From contig CAWECP010000003.1 in NCBI GenBank assembly GCA_963807675.1, positions 62,001 through 126,000 on the forward strand: a stretch of DNA of 64,000 nt, given 5' to 3'. Position numbers and translations under genes: made by a program. The stretch comes from Bog-473 sp963807675 (lineage in GTDB: Bacteria > Actinomycetota > Acidimicrobiia > Acidimicrobiales > RAAP-2). Under the pieces are notes generated by a model that worked only from the letters and a program-made list of their open reading frames with translations, ran no database searches and was not told the DNA's origin. Shown piece after piece: positions 26,765 to 36,201 of this stretch; position 1 is the stretch's first letter, and every line of letters begins with the position of its first letter.

Positions 26765-27522
26765 ATGCCGGAAATCAGCAGCTTCGATGGCACCGACCTC
26801 TTCTACGAGGAGGAGGGTCTCGGGCCGCCGGCCGTCCTCCTCCATGGCCTGAGCGTCGACACCGATGTGAACTGGAAGGCACCCGGCATTTGGGGGGCGC
26901 TCGTCGAGGCCGGCCACCGCGTCATCGGCTTCGACGCCCGCGGTCACGGCCGATCCGGCAAGCCGCACGAGCCGGCGGCCTACGAGGACGACGCCATGGT
27001 GAAGGACGTGGCAGCCCTGCTGGACGCGCTGTCGTTGGACCGGATCGACCTGGTCGGCTACTCGATGGGCGCCTCGACCGCCCTGAAGTTCGCGGGCCGG
27101 GACCGGCGCGTCCGGCGCCTGGTACTCGGGGGTATCGGCGGCGACCCACACGTGTGGGGGACGCCCGAGGACGGCCGTGTCGCCATTGGCCGCCGCTGGT
27201 TGGCCGGCCTCGAGGCCGCGGACCCGGACGCGATCGAAGACCCCGTGGCGCGGGGGGCCCGCAAGGTCTTCGAGACGCGCGGCAACGACCTCACGGCCAT
27301 GGCGGCCCTGCTGCGCGCCAATCGCCGGCATCTCTCCAGCGAAATGGCGTCGGCCGCCGTCGCCGCGCCGACGCTGGTCGTCTGCGGCGATCGGGACGCC
27401 TCCCCCGGGAGCTGGCGGCCGCACTCCCGGACGCGGAAGCACTGGTGGTCGACGGCGATCACGAGAGCGCGGTCGGGAATCCCGAGCTGGCCGAGGCCAT
27501 CGTCCGCTTCCTGACGAACTGA
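26765..27522 (+). CDS. Alpha/beta hydrolase (3' frameshift)
   Basis: A serine hydrolase of about 252 residues. The oxyanion segment is VLLHGLSVD, the nucleophile elbow is GYSMGA, and the acid is likely in VVCGDRDA. The frame used up to there then runs into Arg/Trp-rich nonsense, while the neighbouring frame continues as RELAAALPDAEALVV, then DGDHESAV carrying the catalytic His, ending IVRFLTN at 27522. One missing C in the run at 27402-27406 explains this. GGAGG lies eight bases before ATG 26765. Whether the break is real or a homopolymer error is open; without it the enzyme would be complete. It is convergent with the PhyH gene. Confidence 0.85.
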
Positions 27523-27615
27523 GACCGCACACGTCGAGGTTGCGACGCGTGCAGGTCGTGCTGGAGGTCCCGACCACCGCGGATTGCCCGCAGTGCGCAG
27601 CAGCGACCAATCGCT

Positions 27616-28491
27616 TCAACCGGTCGTGGGCGCGCCGCGGTAGGGCTCGAGGTCGATGCCGGGGTAGCGCGCCGCCACGCCCTCGAGCGTCGACTCGTCC
27701 CAGTAGGGGTCGCCGGGGCGGGGCCAACCGAACAGGTCACGCTGGCGGACGCTGCACTGCGGCATGAACCTGGCCCAGCGATCGGGCGCCTGCTTGGGCC
27801 ATGCCATCTTTCCGCCCCACGTCGTGCCGCGGACCTGGAAGTCGGCCAGGAGCGAGAAGCGCGACCGACCCGGCGCGGCGAAGTCCGAGCCCCGGTGGAG
27901 GATGTCGGTCCGGTACAGCAGAAGGGAGCCCGCCGGGCCGACGCAAGGGACCTCGCGGTCGGCCAGCGATCCGAAGGGGAGATACAGCGGCGTGTAGGGA
28001 ACGTCCCGGCCGTCCTCGTAGGGGACGATGACCGTCGGCCCGTCGGCCGCAGTGACGTCGGAGAGGTAGACGAAGGTCGTGACCTGCTGGTAGCGGGTCT
28101 CGGGCCGCGGGACGACGAGGCTGTGGCTGCCGTAGTCGCGGTGCAGCGGCTGGTCGTAGTTGACCGCGCCGGCGTACTTGCCCCACAGCTCCACCTTGTA
28201 GAGGTGAAGATCGGTCGTCTGGAGGTAGCGCTCGAGGGCGTCCACCAGGTCGGGGTGCACGGCCAGGCCGTTGAGGTCCCACGATCGGTACGGGAACTCG
28301 AGCACGCCGGCGAACTGGCTCGCGGCGTAGTGGGCATGGGCCGCGGGGTCGGCGAAATACTCGTCGGGCCGCGGAAAGTGCAGCCACAGGGCCTCCTGGG
28401 CGGCCGACAGCTCGTCGGCGGCGAGGAAACCCTCCAGCAGCGAGTAGCCCCGGTCCCGCACCTCGTCGAGGGTGGCGTCAGGCACACGCAT
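27616..28491 (-). CDS. Phytanoyl-CoA dioxygenase (PhyH) family protein
   Basis: Fe(II)/2-oxoglutarate-dependent oxygenase of 291 residues. The metal triad can be placed as His-x-Asp in PLHRDYGSHS and the distal His in TDILHRGSDF, with a following Arg in GRSRFSLLADF likely binding 2-oxoglutarate. Members hydroxylate lipids, antibiotics or small metabolites, so the substrate is not defined. No ribosome site is evident before ATG 28491. It is divergent from the alcohol dehydrogenase gene 63 bases away. Confidence 0.88.
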   Translation of the reverse strand: MRVPDATLDEVRDRGYSLLEGFLAADELSAAQEALWLHFPRPDEYFADPAAHAHYAASQFAGVLEFPYRSWDLNGLAVHPDLVDALERYLQTTDLHLYKVELWGKYAGAVNYDQPLHRDYGSHSLVVPRPETRYQQVTTFVYLSDVTAADGPTVIVPYEDGRDVPYTPLYLPFGSLADREVPCVGPAGSLLLYRTDILHRGSDFAAPGRSRFSLLADFQVRGTTWGGKMAWPKQAPDRWARFMPQCSVRQRDLFGWPRPGDPYWDESTLEGVAARYPGIDLEPYRGAPTTG

Positions 28492-28554
28492 CGGGGAGCA
28501 CCTTATGCCGCCGCGCCACGAGCGAGCCGGTGCGCCGGGTCGTACGCTCGAGCG

Positions 28555-29736
28555 GTGCGCGCCGTCGTGTTCGACATGGCCGATCCGGAGTTCGGGGCCT
28601 CGCTGGCCGAGCTACCCGAGCCCGAGCTGCCCAGCCCGTCCTGGGCGCGGGTCGAGGTCATCACCGGCGGCATCTGCGGCAGCGACCTCCACCTGTTCGC
28701 GCACAACACCGGGGAGTCGCCCACCCTGATGGGCATCGGCGCGTTCCCATTCGTGCTCGGGCACGAGACGGCCGGGCGCGTGGTGGAGGCGGGGCCCAAC
28801 AGCTCAGTGGCGGTGGGGACGCGCGTGGTGCTGGACCCGTGCCTTCCGTGCCTGCCCAGGGGCATTCAGCCGCCGTGCGCCAACTGCGCGCGAGGCTGGA
28901 CGTCGTCGTGCCTCAACCTCGACAGCCGCGTCGTGAGCTCGGGGCGCTCGCTCGGCTACACGTGGGGCCTGGGCGGCGGCTGGGCCGAGCAGGTGGTGGC
29001 GCACGACTCCATGGTGCACGCGCTCCCCGACGCCGTGCCCGACCGGGCCGCCAGCCTCTACGAACCGCTGTCCATCGCCTGCCACGGCCTCCTGCGGGCG
29101 CCGCCGACGGACGGCGTCCCGGTGCTGATCGTGGGCGGCGGCATCATCGGCCTGGCCTCGCTGGCCGCGCTGCGCGCGCTGTATCCGGACTGCGAGGTGA
29201 CCGTGCTGGCGCGCCACGCGCATCAAGGGGCGGCCGCCGCGGCGTGCGGGGCCGCCCACGTCGTGCTGACCGACCCCGACAACGGCCACTGGGAGGAGCT
29301 GGCGGCGCTGACCGGAGCGCGGGTGGTCGGGCGCAGGCGGCACCAGATGCTCATGGGCGGCTTCCCCTACGTGGTGGAGGCGGTGGGAGCGGCGCAGTCG
29401 GTGACCGAGGCGCTGCGGGCCGTCGCTCACCGCGGCACGGTGCTCTTGCTCGGCGCGGCCGGAATCTCCGAGGTCGACCTCACGCCCATCTGGTACAAGG
29501 AGGCCGCGCTGGTGGGGTCGATCGACCACACGGTCGACGCCGGGTCCGCACCGGGCCTGGCCGGTGGGCCGGACCGCCACTCGGTCGACCGGGCGCTCGA
29601 CGTGCTCTCGGCCGGCCTGTTGCCCGACGACGTCGTCGTGACGCACGAGTTCGGGCTGGAGCAGTACCGCCAGGCCATCGAGACGGCCATCGACCGGACG
29701 GCGTCGCACGCCATCAAGGTGGTGTTCCGGCCGTAG
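28555..29736 (+). CDS. Zinc-dependent alcohol dehydrogenase (MDR family)
   Basis: A 393-residue medium-chain dehydrogenase. The catalytic zinc ligands are in GGICGSDLHLF and LGHETAGRV. The structural zinc lobe has four Cys within CLPCLP, PCANC and SSC. The nucleotide-binding fold has VLIVGGGIIGLASL. The start is taken at GTG 28555, where the family N-terminus (RAVVFDMADPEFG) begins; the frame is open much further upstream, antisense to PhyH, and that part is not real. It heads a plus-strand run with glycosidase-like and glycosyltransferase genes, 14 bases before the next, but a metabolic link is not obvious. Confidence 0.92.
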   Translation: MRAVVFDMADPEFGASLAELPEPELPSPSWARVEVITGGICGSDLHLFAHNTGESPTLMGIGAFPFVLGHETAGRVVEAGPNSSVAVGTRVVLDPCLPCLPRGIQPPCANCARGWTSSCLNLDSRVVSSGRSLGYTWGLGGGWAEQVVAHDSMVHALPDAVPDRAASLYEPLSIACHGLLRAPPTDGVPVLIVGGGIIGLASLAALRALYPDCEVTVLARHAHQGAAAAACGAAHVVLTDPDNGHWEELAALTGARVVGRRRHQMLMGGFPYVVEAVGAAQSVTEALRAVAHRGTVLLLGAAGISEVDLTPIWYKEAALVGSIDHTVDAGSAPGLAGGPDRHSVDRALDVLSAGLLPDDVVVTHEFGLEQYRQAIETAIDRTASHAIKVVFRP

Positions 29737-29750
29737 GGCCGCGTTGACGG

Positions 29751-32006
29751 GTGACGGCGCCGTGGTGGCTGCACCGGGCCGTCGGGAGACGGTCTGCTAA
29801 AGAGGCGGCCGTGCCATTCGCGGTCGGGGCCGCCCGTCGACCGGCAACGTGGCGCCGGCCGGCGTCCCTGACGATGCTCGGCGTCCTGGTCGCCCTCGGC
29901 CCGGCCGCCGGAGCCGGGCCCGGGCCCACCGGGGCGGCGGCCTCACCACCGGTCACGGCCGCGGCCGCAGCGGCGGCCTCGGTGTCCGTCGGCGGCCCCC
30001 AGCCCGCCTACCGCTGCACCTTCAACGTCACCACGAGCGCCTTCACGGGTGCCGACGCGACGGCGTCGGCCATCGGCTGGGCCGGCGACCACAACAGTGT
30101 CATCACGTGCCTCGGGGGCACCTTCGTGATCCAGGACGGGCCGGGCGGGTACTTCCAGGACTACGGCTTCGGCGTCTACGACGGCCAGCGCACCACGTGG
30201 GCGGACGCCGACGGGTACCTGCCGGCGCAGGTGACCACGTTCCACGACGGCGGCGCCACCGTCGCCATCACCGAGTTCGCCGACGAGGTGACGCTCGGGG
30301 GCGACGCCTTCGTGGCCGTCTACAGCCGCGTCCGGGTGGTGAACCCGACGGGCCACGCCGTGACCGTCGACCCCGAGGCGTCGCCGGCGCTGGTGCCGCT
30401 CGACGCGGCGCCGGACGCCGTGCCGGCCCACGGCGCCGTCGACCACGCCTACGTGATCGTGTCCGACCGCTTCGGCGCCTCGTACCCCTGGCCGGGTGCG
30501 ACGGCCCTCGCCGGCGCCGGCGGCTTCGACCAGCACTTCGCGCACATGCGCGCGTTCTGGGACGCAGAGCTGGGCGGCATCGCACAGATCAGCGTGCCCG
30601 ACGCCCAGCTGGTCGACGCCTACGAGAACGGCTTCATCACGACCCAGCTGACCCGGAGTGGCGACGCCCTCGACACCGGCGTCAACGGCTACGAGAGCGA
30701 GTTCAGCCACGACGTCGTCGGCATCCTGACCAACCTGTTCACCCAGGGCTCGTTCACCGACGCCCACGCGCTGCTGACCGAGGCCCGCAACGTGGTGGGC
30801 GGGCAGGGGCCGTACGCCGGCGGCTTTTACGTCGACGGGCGGTGGACCTACCCGGTGCCGTGGGCCGTCTACCTCATGAAGACCGGCGACCTCTCCTTCG
30901 TGGAGCAGAACTTCGCCACGAGCGGGCCGGAAGGTCCGGGCGCGCAGCCGAGCATCGAGGCCGCCGCGCGCACCATCGCGGCCGATCGCACCGGTCCAGT
31001 GGGCACCATGGAGGCCACCAACGACGTCGACACCCAGGGCTACTGGACGACCGACGACTACGAGGCCCTGCTCGGTCTGGCCGCCTATGCCTATGTGGCC
31101 AAGGCGGTCGGGAATGCAAGCGAGGCCGGGTGGGCGACCAGCGAGTACGACTCCCTGCTGGCGGCCACCGACGCCGTGCTGGGCCAGACCATCGCCGACG
31201 ACCATCTCGACTACCTGCCCTGCTCGTTGCAAGAGCCGAACACGGCCAACCGCTGCACCGACCCGAAGGACGCCAACTGGACCTCGGCCTTCGCCTTCGG
31301 CAGCTGGGCCTGGGAGGGGTATCTGCTCGGCGCCACCGTGACCGGGCCGGGGCTGTCGCTCATCGACGCGACGTACGACTACGGGTTCGGGCGGCTGCGG
31401 GGCGTGCTGCCGCCGGGCACGACGGGCGGGTTCCCGGGCGACTACTACTCGAGCGCCTACGACGCCGCCCAGGGCGCGGCCGGGTTGATGACTGCGCACC
31501 ACCGGGACCAGGGCATCGTCGACTACGAGTTCATGCTGGCCAACGGCCAGAGCGGCCCGCTGTCGTGGTGGGAGAGCTCGAGCGCGCCCGACCCCGCCTC
31601 GCCGTGGATCGGGCGGCACCCGGGCAGCGGCCAGGGCTCCTCGCCGCACGCCTGGGGCATGGCCGGCGCCAACGGCGTGCTCCTCGACTCGCTGGTGGCC
31701 CAGCGCGCCGACGGGGAGCTGGTGGTGGGCCGCGGCGTGCCGGCCTCGTGGCTGGACCGCTCGCCCATTTCGGTGACCAACTTCCCGACCACCGGCGGCC
31801 GGCGGGCCGGCCTCACCATTGCGTCGAGCGGGCCGTCGGTGACGCTCACCCTGCGCGGGGCGCGCCCGGCCGGTCCGGTGCTCTTCCAGCTCCCGTCTTT
31901 CGTCGGGCACATCGCGTCGGCCTCGGCCGGCTCGGTCGACGAGGCGACCGGGACGGTGACCCTGGCGCCGGCCGTGCGCCGCGTCACCGTCACGTTGAAG
32001 GCCTGA
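29751..32006 (+). CDS. Secreted six-hairpin glycosidase-like protein
   Basis: A 751-residue exported protein. Near residue 40 a hydrophobic stretch, LTMLGVLVALGPAAGAGPG, looks like a signal peptide preceded by Arg-rich residues, so the true start may be internal (for example GTG 29811). An N-terminal beta-rich domain (about 85-260) precedes a helical region (about 270-640) with repeated Trp/Tyr/Gly motifs such as GYWTTDDYEALLGLAAYAY, matching the (alpha/alpha)6 barrel of glycosidases, and a small beta domain at the end. Candidate acids include the Glu in MEATNDVD, but I cannot assign a GH family. It lies between the dehydrogenase and glycosyltransferases and may process surface glycans. Confidence 0.7.
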   Translation: MTAPWWLHRAVGRRSAKEAAVPFAVGAARRPATWRRPASLTMLGVLVALGPAAGAGPGPTGAAASPPVTAAAAAAASVSVGGPQPAYRCTFNVTTSAFTGADATASAIGWAGDHNSVITCLGGTFVIQDGPGGYFQDYGFGVYDGQRTTWADADGYLPAQVTTFHDGGATVAITEFADEVTLGGDAFVAVYSRVRVVNPTGHAVTVDPEASPALVPLDAAPDAVPAHGAVDHAYVIVSDRFGASYPWPGATALAGAGGFDQHFAHMRAFWDAELGGIAQISVPDAQLVDAYENGFITTQLTRSGDALDTGVNGYESEFSHDVVGILTNLFTQGSFTDAHALLTEARNVVGGQGPYAGGFYVDGRWTYPVPWAVYLMKTGDLSFVEQNFATSGPEGPGAQPSIEAAARTIAADRTGPVGTMEATNDVDTQGYWTTDDYEALLGLAAYAYVAKAVGNASEAGWATSEYDSLLAATDAVLGQTIADDHLDYLPCSLQEPNTANRCTDPKDANWTSAFAFGSWAWEGYLLGATVTGPGLSLIDATYDYGFGRLRGVLPPGTTGGFPGDYYSSAYDAAQGAAGLMTAHHRDQGIVDYEFMLANGQSGPLSWWESSSAPDPASPWIGRHPGSGQGSSPHAWGMAGANGVLLDSLVAQRADGELVVGRGVPASWLDRSPISVTNFPTTGGRRAGLTIASSGPSVTLTLRGARPAGPVLFQLPSFVGHIASASAGSVDEATGTVTLAPAVRRVTVTLKA

Positions 32007-32157
32007 CGGGAGGCCGTTCCGGGCCCCGGCCCTGGCCACGAATCTGGTCCTTTTGCCTCATGCGTCCCGCCACCCGGGGTCCGTAGCCTGGAGAGGGGGA
32101 CCGGGGGCGCCCGGTCGGGCTCAACCGTGGTGGCGCTCGTGACGAGGGGGGGATCGG

Positions 32158-33444
32158 ATGGAAACAGCGGCTCCGGCTGTGCCCACCCATCCGGGGAGGG
32201 CCGACGCGCCACGCCATCGCGCCGGGCGCCCCGACCGCGCCCGGCCCGGCGCCGAACCCCGCGGCGCCACCTTCCAGGTCGAGGTCGTCGTCCCGGTGTG
32301 CAACGAGGCGGCCGCCCTCGAGGCGGGCATCACCACCCTGCGCCGCTATCTCGACGAGTCCTTCCCCTTCCGCACCCTCGTCACCATCGCCGACAACGGC
32401 AGCACGGACGGGACGGCCCTGATCGCCCAACGCCTGGCCTCCACGCTCAACGGCGTGAAGGTCATGATCCTGACCCGCAAGGGCCGCGGCTACGCGCTGC
32501 GCTCGGCCTGGTCGGCCAGCCGGGCCGAGGTGGTGGCCTACATGGACGTCGACCTGTCGACCTCGCTCACCGCGTTACTGCCGCTGGTGGGCTCGGTGCT
32601 CTCGGGCCACAGCGACATCGCGGTGGGCACCCGCCTGGCCCGGGGGTCGCGGGTCGTGCGCGGGCCCAAGCGCGAGCTGATCTCCCGCGCCTACAACCAC
32701 ATCGTCCGGCTGTCCCTGCACAGCAGCGTCTCGGACTTCCAGTGCGGCTTCAAGGCCCTCCGCCGCGAGTGCGCGCTCCAGCTGCTGCCCCTCGTGGAGG
32801 ACGACGAGTGGTTCTTCGACACCGAGCTGCTCGTCACGGCCGAGCGGCTCGGGACGCGCATCAGCGAGACGCCGGTGGAGTGGACCGACGACCCTGACTC
32901 CTCGGTCGACATCGTGGCGACGGCGGCCGACGACCTGCGGGGCATTTGGCGCATCGCCCACGGCCGGCACCTCGAGCGCGTCCGGGCCCAGCGGGAAGCG
33001 GCGGGGGCAGCCGGCGCGCCGGCCACGGCCGACCAGCTGCTCTCCTTCGCCGGCGTGGGCGTGCTGAGCACGCTCAGCTACCTGCTGCTGTTCGCCCTCG
33101 GCTGGAAGGCGCTCGGCCCGTGGGGGGCCAACGCCGCCGCCCTGGCCTTCTGCACGCTGGTGAACACGGCGCTCCACCGCTCCCTGGCCCGGGTGGCGCC
33201 GGCCGGGCGACCGCCGCCACCCTCCTTCGGCGTGGTCATCGCCGTCCTCTACGGCGTCAGCCTGGCCGCCACCACCGCCGCCATCGCGGTGGCCGGCGCG
33301 CTGGTCGGCCCGTCCCTGGTGGCCGACGCCGTGGCCGCCACCGTCGCCAGCTGTGCGGCCTCGCTGACCCGCTTCTCGCTCCTGCGCGGCTGGGCCTTCC
33401 GTCCCCCCGCGGCGTCCCCCCTGGCCGAAGCCCCGGGCCGGTGA
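32158..33444 (+). CDS. GT2 glycosyltransferase fused to a GtrA-like membrane domain
   Basis: A 428-residue protein. The GT-A domain (about residues 40-260) has EVVVPVCNEAAAL, the DxD-type metal motif in AYMDVDLSTS, and DFQCGFKALRREC, all typical of dolichyl- or polyprenyl-phosphate glycosyltransferases (DPM1/DPG-like). After a linker, four helices (about 295-415) match the GtrA family. The pair would make and possibly flip a polyprenyl-phosphate sugar used by a GT-C enzyme. The next gene, a GT-C mannosyltransferase, overlaps its stop (GTGA), which supports this. A GA- and G-rich ribosome site lies just before ATG 32158. Confidence 0.9.
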   Translation: METAAPAVPTHPGRADAPRHRAGRPDRARPGAEPRGATFQVEVVVPVCNEAAALEAGITTLRRYLDESFPFRTLVTIADNGSTDGTALIAQRLASTLNGVKVMILTRKGRGYALRSAWSASRAEVVAYMDVDLSTSLTALLPLVGSVLSGHSDIAVGTRLARGSRVVRGPKRELISRAYNHIVRLSLHSSVSDFQCGFKALRRECALQLLPLVEDDEWFFDTELLVTAERLGTRISETPVEWTDDPDSSVDIVATAADDLRGIWRIAHGRHLERVRAQREAAGAAGAPATADQLLSFAGVGVLSTLSYLLLFALGWKALGPWGANAAALAFCTLVNTALHRSLARVAPAGRPPPPSFGVVIAVLYGVSLAATTAAIAVAGALVGPSLVADAVAATVASCAASLTRFSLLRGWAFRPPAASPLAEAPGR

Positions 33445-34719
33445 CCGACCTGATCGAGGTGCCGGCGGCCCCAGCCGGGCGGGCGGGAGCGGCCGGACGC
33501 GGGCTGGTCGAGCGCGCCCGTTCCTGCGACGGCGTCCCCGTCCGGATGGCGGGCGGGCGCCCGGCCCCTGCTGCGCCCGACGGCCTACTACCTCGTCTCG
33601 CGCGCCGTCGTCTTCGCGGCAGCCTTCGTGTACGCCGGCTTCAACCGCACGCTCAACCCCGTGCCGACCATGGGCAGCGTCTTCGACGGTCGTTGGTACC
33701 TCATGATCGCCCGCTCCGGGTACCCGCACCGCTTGTTCAACGAGGGCGACGGCAGTCGCTGGGCCTTCTTCCCGGCCTTCCCGGCCGCCGTGCGCGGGCT
33801 GACCGAGGCGACGCGGCTCAGCCTGCCCGACGCCGCCGTGGTGGCTGCCTTCGTGTTCGGGCTTACCTCGGCCCTGGCCATCTGGCTGGCGGTGCGCGAG
33901 GTGTTCGGCGCCAAGCTGGCCGACGGCGCGGTGCTGCTCTTCGTCTTCTGCCCGACGGCCTACGTCCTGTCGCTCGGCTACACCGAAGGGCTCTTCCTGA
34001 CCGCGGCGGCGGGCTGTCTGTTCGCCCTGGCGCGCCGCTGGTGGATCAGCGCCGCGCTGTGTGCCTGTGTCGCCGGCCTCAGCCGCAACGCGGGGATCGT
34101 GGTGATCATGGCCGTGGTGGTCACGGCCCTACCGGTGGCCTGGCGGGAGCGGGCGGCGCGGCCCGTTGTGGCCGCCGCGGTGGCGCCGCTGGGCCTCGCC
34201 GCGTTCATGGCCTACGGCTGGGCCATGGTCGGGACGCCGGTGGCCTTCCTCAGCGCGGAGAAGTTCTGGCACGGCCAGCACTTCGTGTGGTTCACCACGC
34301 CGGTCGAGGCGCTCGTCTCGGCCGTCCGCCTCGGCCCCGGCGCTCCCACCTTCGTGACCGACGCCCTGGCGGGCGGCGCCCTCGTCGTCGGATTCCTCGG
34401 GCTCTGGTGGCTCGACCAGATGACCAAGGACCGCGCCCGGCCCTCCCTCGGGACCACCGGGGTCGCCGTGCGCACCATCCCGCTGAGCTGGTGGGTCTAC
34501 ACGGTCGGCGCGCTCCTCGTGGCCTACAGCGCCTACTTCAGCAACAGCATCCCGCGCTACGCCATGGCCGCCTTCCCGCTGTTCGTGGCGTTCGCCTGGA
34601 AGATCCCGGCCCGCCGGCACTGGGTGGTGGCCGGCGTCATGGCCGGCCTGCAGTGCACCCTCCTCGTGGCGGTGCTGAGCACGTTTGCGCACCCGGTGGC
34701 CGGGCCGATCGTCCCTTGA
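33441..34719 (+). CDS. PIG-V-like mannosyltransferase (5' frameshift)
   Basis: A multi-pass GT-C transferase of about 420 residues. The main frame, open from 33454, carries a first helix (TAYYLVSRAVVFAAAFVYAG), the lumenal motif FDGRWYLMIARSGYP with the expected catalytic Asp, and about nine further helices. This is the pattern of the PIG-V/mannosyltransferase family. That frame has no start codon before the first helix. The likely start is GTG 33441, which overlaps the upstream stop but is in another frame; one extra base between about 33450 and 33590 would join them. It probably uses the lipid-linked sugar made by the GT2-GtrA protein. Confidence 0.78.
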
Positions 34720-34887
34720 GCCGAAACCGGAAGCCCACGGCCGCCGGCCGTACCCGCGGGCCGGCCCATTCGTCTCCTGACCAGGGTCCCCTCCCGCGCC
34801 TGCCGCAGCCTTCTCGCGCCGGAGCCCGTCCGAAAATGGGCCATTCGGCCCAGCAAGTTCCCCCCGGAGGCCTCGTTTCATTTGTCG

Positions 34888-35322
34888 ATGGAAGCGAACG
34901 ACACCTCCAAGAACACCCCGCGGCAGGGGCAGATCATCGACACCGCCACCCTCCTCCTGTGCCGCCAGGCCGGGACCTGGGTCGTGGTGATCGAGTCACC
35001 CCGCATCAGGGGCGCCGTGCGGTTCGATCACTCCGGCCGTGACGCGTCCGACGCGCGCTACGAGCTCCTCGCCCGCGCGCGACGGGCCTGCCCCGACGCC
35101 TCCATCCTGAGTGCCGACGGCGCGTTGGAGTCCGCCGACTACGAGTGGCGCTTGGAGATCCGCAGCGTCGCGTCGCACCACGGCGACCTCGGAGCCGCGC
35201 TGTACCGCGAGCTCTCGGCACACCCCCGCACGCACAGCCGCCGGCTCGATGGCAACACGTTGCGCCGCCACTGCCGGACCGGTCGCTGCCCGATGGTGTC
35301 GGGCCGCCCGCGCTCGTTCTGA
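34888..35322 (+). CDS. Hypothetical protein
   Basis: A 144-residue soluble protein I cannot place. It has strand-like segments (TWVVVIESPRIRGAVRFDHS), a helical part with DARYELLARARRACPD, and an Arg/His-rich end with a CRTGRC Cys pair. Starts are TTG 34882 or ATG 34888; GGAGG lies 11-17 bases upstream, so neither is well placed. It follows the mannosyltransferase by about 170 bases and is convergent with the TauD gene, eight bases apart. Confidence 0.55.
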   Translation: MEANDTSKNTPRQGQIIDTATLLLCRQAGTWVVVIESPRIRGAVRFDHSGRDASDARYELLARARRACPDASILSADGALESADYEWRLEIRSVASHHGDLGAALYRELSAHPRTHSRRLDGNTLRRHCRTGRCPMVSGRPRSF

Positions 35323-35330
35323 TCGCGCGC

Positions 35331-36200
35331 TCAGCCGACCCCGGCCGGCGCACTCCCCCTGACGCTGGTGCGGTACATCTCGCGGCGCACGCCCGAGTAG
35401 TCGTTCAGCGCGTTGTGCATGGTGCAGCGGTTGTCCCAAATGGCGAGCGTCTTGACCGACCAGCGGAGCCGGCAGGTGAAGTTCTCGTTGACGCTGTGGC
35501 GGTACAGGTGAGCCAGCAGCGTCTGTGACTCCTCCTTCGTCCAGCCCTGGAAGCGGACGGTGTAGATGGGGTTGACGAAGAGCACGCGCTTGGCCGTGAC
35601 CGGATGGACGGTGACGACCGGGTGGACGTGCTCGGCGTACGCCTCGGCCGAGGGCGCGATGGCCATGGACGTCAGGTCCTTCACCTGGTCGAGCAGCCCA
35701 CCCGTGCCGTAGGCCAGGCCGGCCGAGTGGACGGCGCGCAATCCCTCGAGCGTCGACTTGAGACCGTGCGACAAGGTGTCGTAGGCCAGGTACTGGTTCG
35801 ACCAGACCGTGTCGCCACCGTGGTCGGGCACCTCCCAGGCGTGCAGCAGGGTGTAGGCCGGCGGAGCCGGCAGGTAGCTCAGGTCGCTGTGCCAGGCGTT
35901 GGCGAAGTTCAGGGCGTCCGTCGGCTCCTTTATCACCCGGATCACGTAGGGCCGGTCCTCCAACGGGTCGACGAAGGGCGTCACGTCGCGCCCGCCCAGC
36001 AGGTCGGTGACCCGCTCGAGGTCGTCGAGGCTCAGGTCCTGCTCGGGCAGGAACACCACCAGGTGGTCGGCCAGCGCCTGCCGCAGGCCGTCCAGGTCGG
36101 CCGGATCCGACACCTCGGTCAGGTCGATGCCGCTGACCATGGCCCCGAGCGCGCCCGCCACCGGTTCCACGGTCAGGGAGCCCACGCCGGTCGTCGTCAC
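35331..36200 (-). CDS. TauD/TfdA-family 2-oxoglutarate dioxygenase
   Basis: A 289-residue Fe(II)/2-oxoglutarate oxygenase. The iron triad is His-x-Asp in WHSDLSY and the distal His in DNRCTMHNA. The 2-oxoglutarate Arg is in RREMYRTSV. Family members oxidise taurine, alkyl sulfates, 2,4-D or similar compounds; the substrate is not evident. The start GTG at 36200 lies one base after the stop of the upstream amidohydrolase gene, so the two form an operon. The C-terminus is complete. Confidence 0.93.
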   Translation of the reverse strand: MTTTGVGSLTVEPVAGALGAMVSGIDLTEVSDPADLDGLRQALADHLVVFLPEQDLSLDDLERVTDLLGGRDVTPFVDPLEDRPYVIRVIKEPTDALNFANAWHSDLSYLPAPPAYTLLHAWEVPDHGGDTVWSNQYLAYDTLSHGLKSTLEGLRAVHSAGLAYGTGGLLDQVKDLTSMAIAPSAEAYAEHVHPVVTVHPVTAKRVLFVNPIYTVRFQGWTKEESQTLLAHLYRHSVNENFTCRLRWSVKTLAIWDNRCTMHNALNDYSGVRREMYRTSVRGSAPAGVG

Positions 36201-36201
36201 G

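Noticed and set aside
29943..32039. Antisense frame of 698 codons under the secreted glycosidase-like gene
   Set aside because: The long frame is a by-product of very high third-position GC on the plus strand; its Arg/Gly/Val/His-rich product has no family features.
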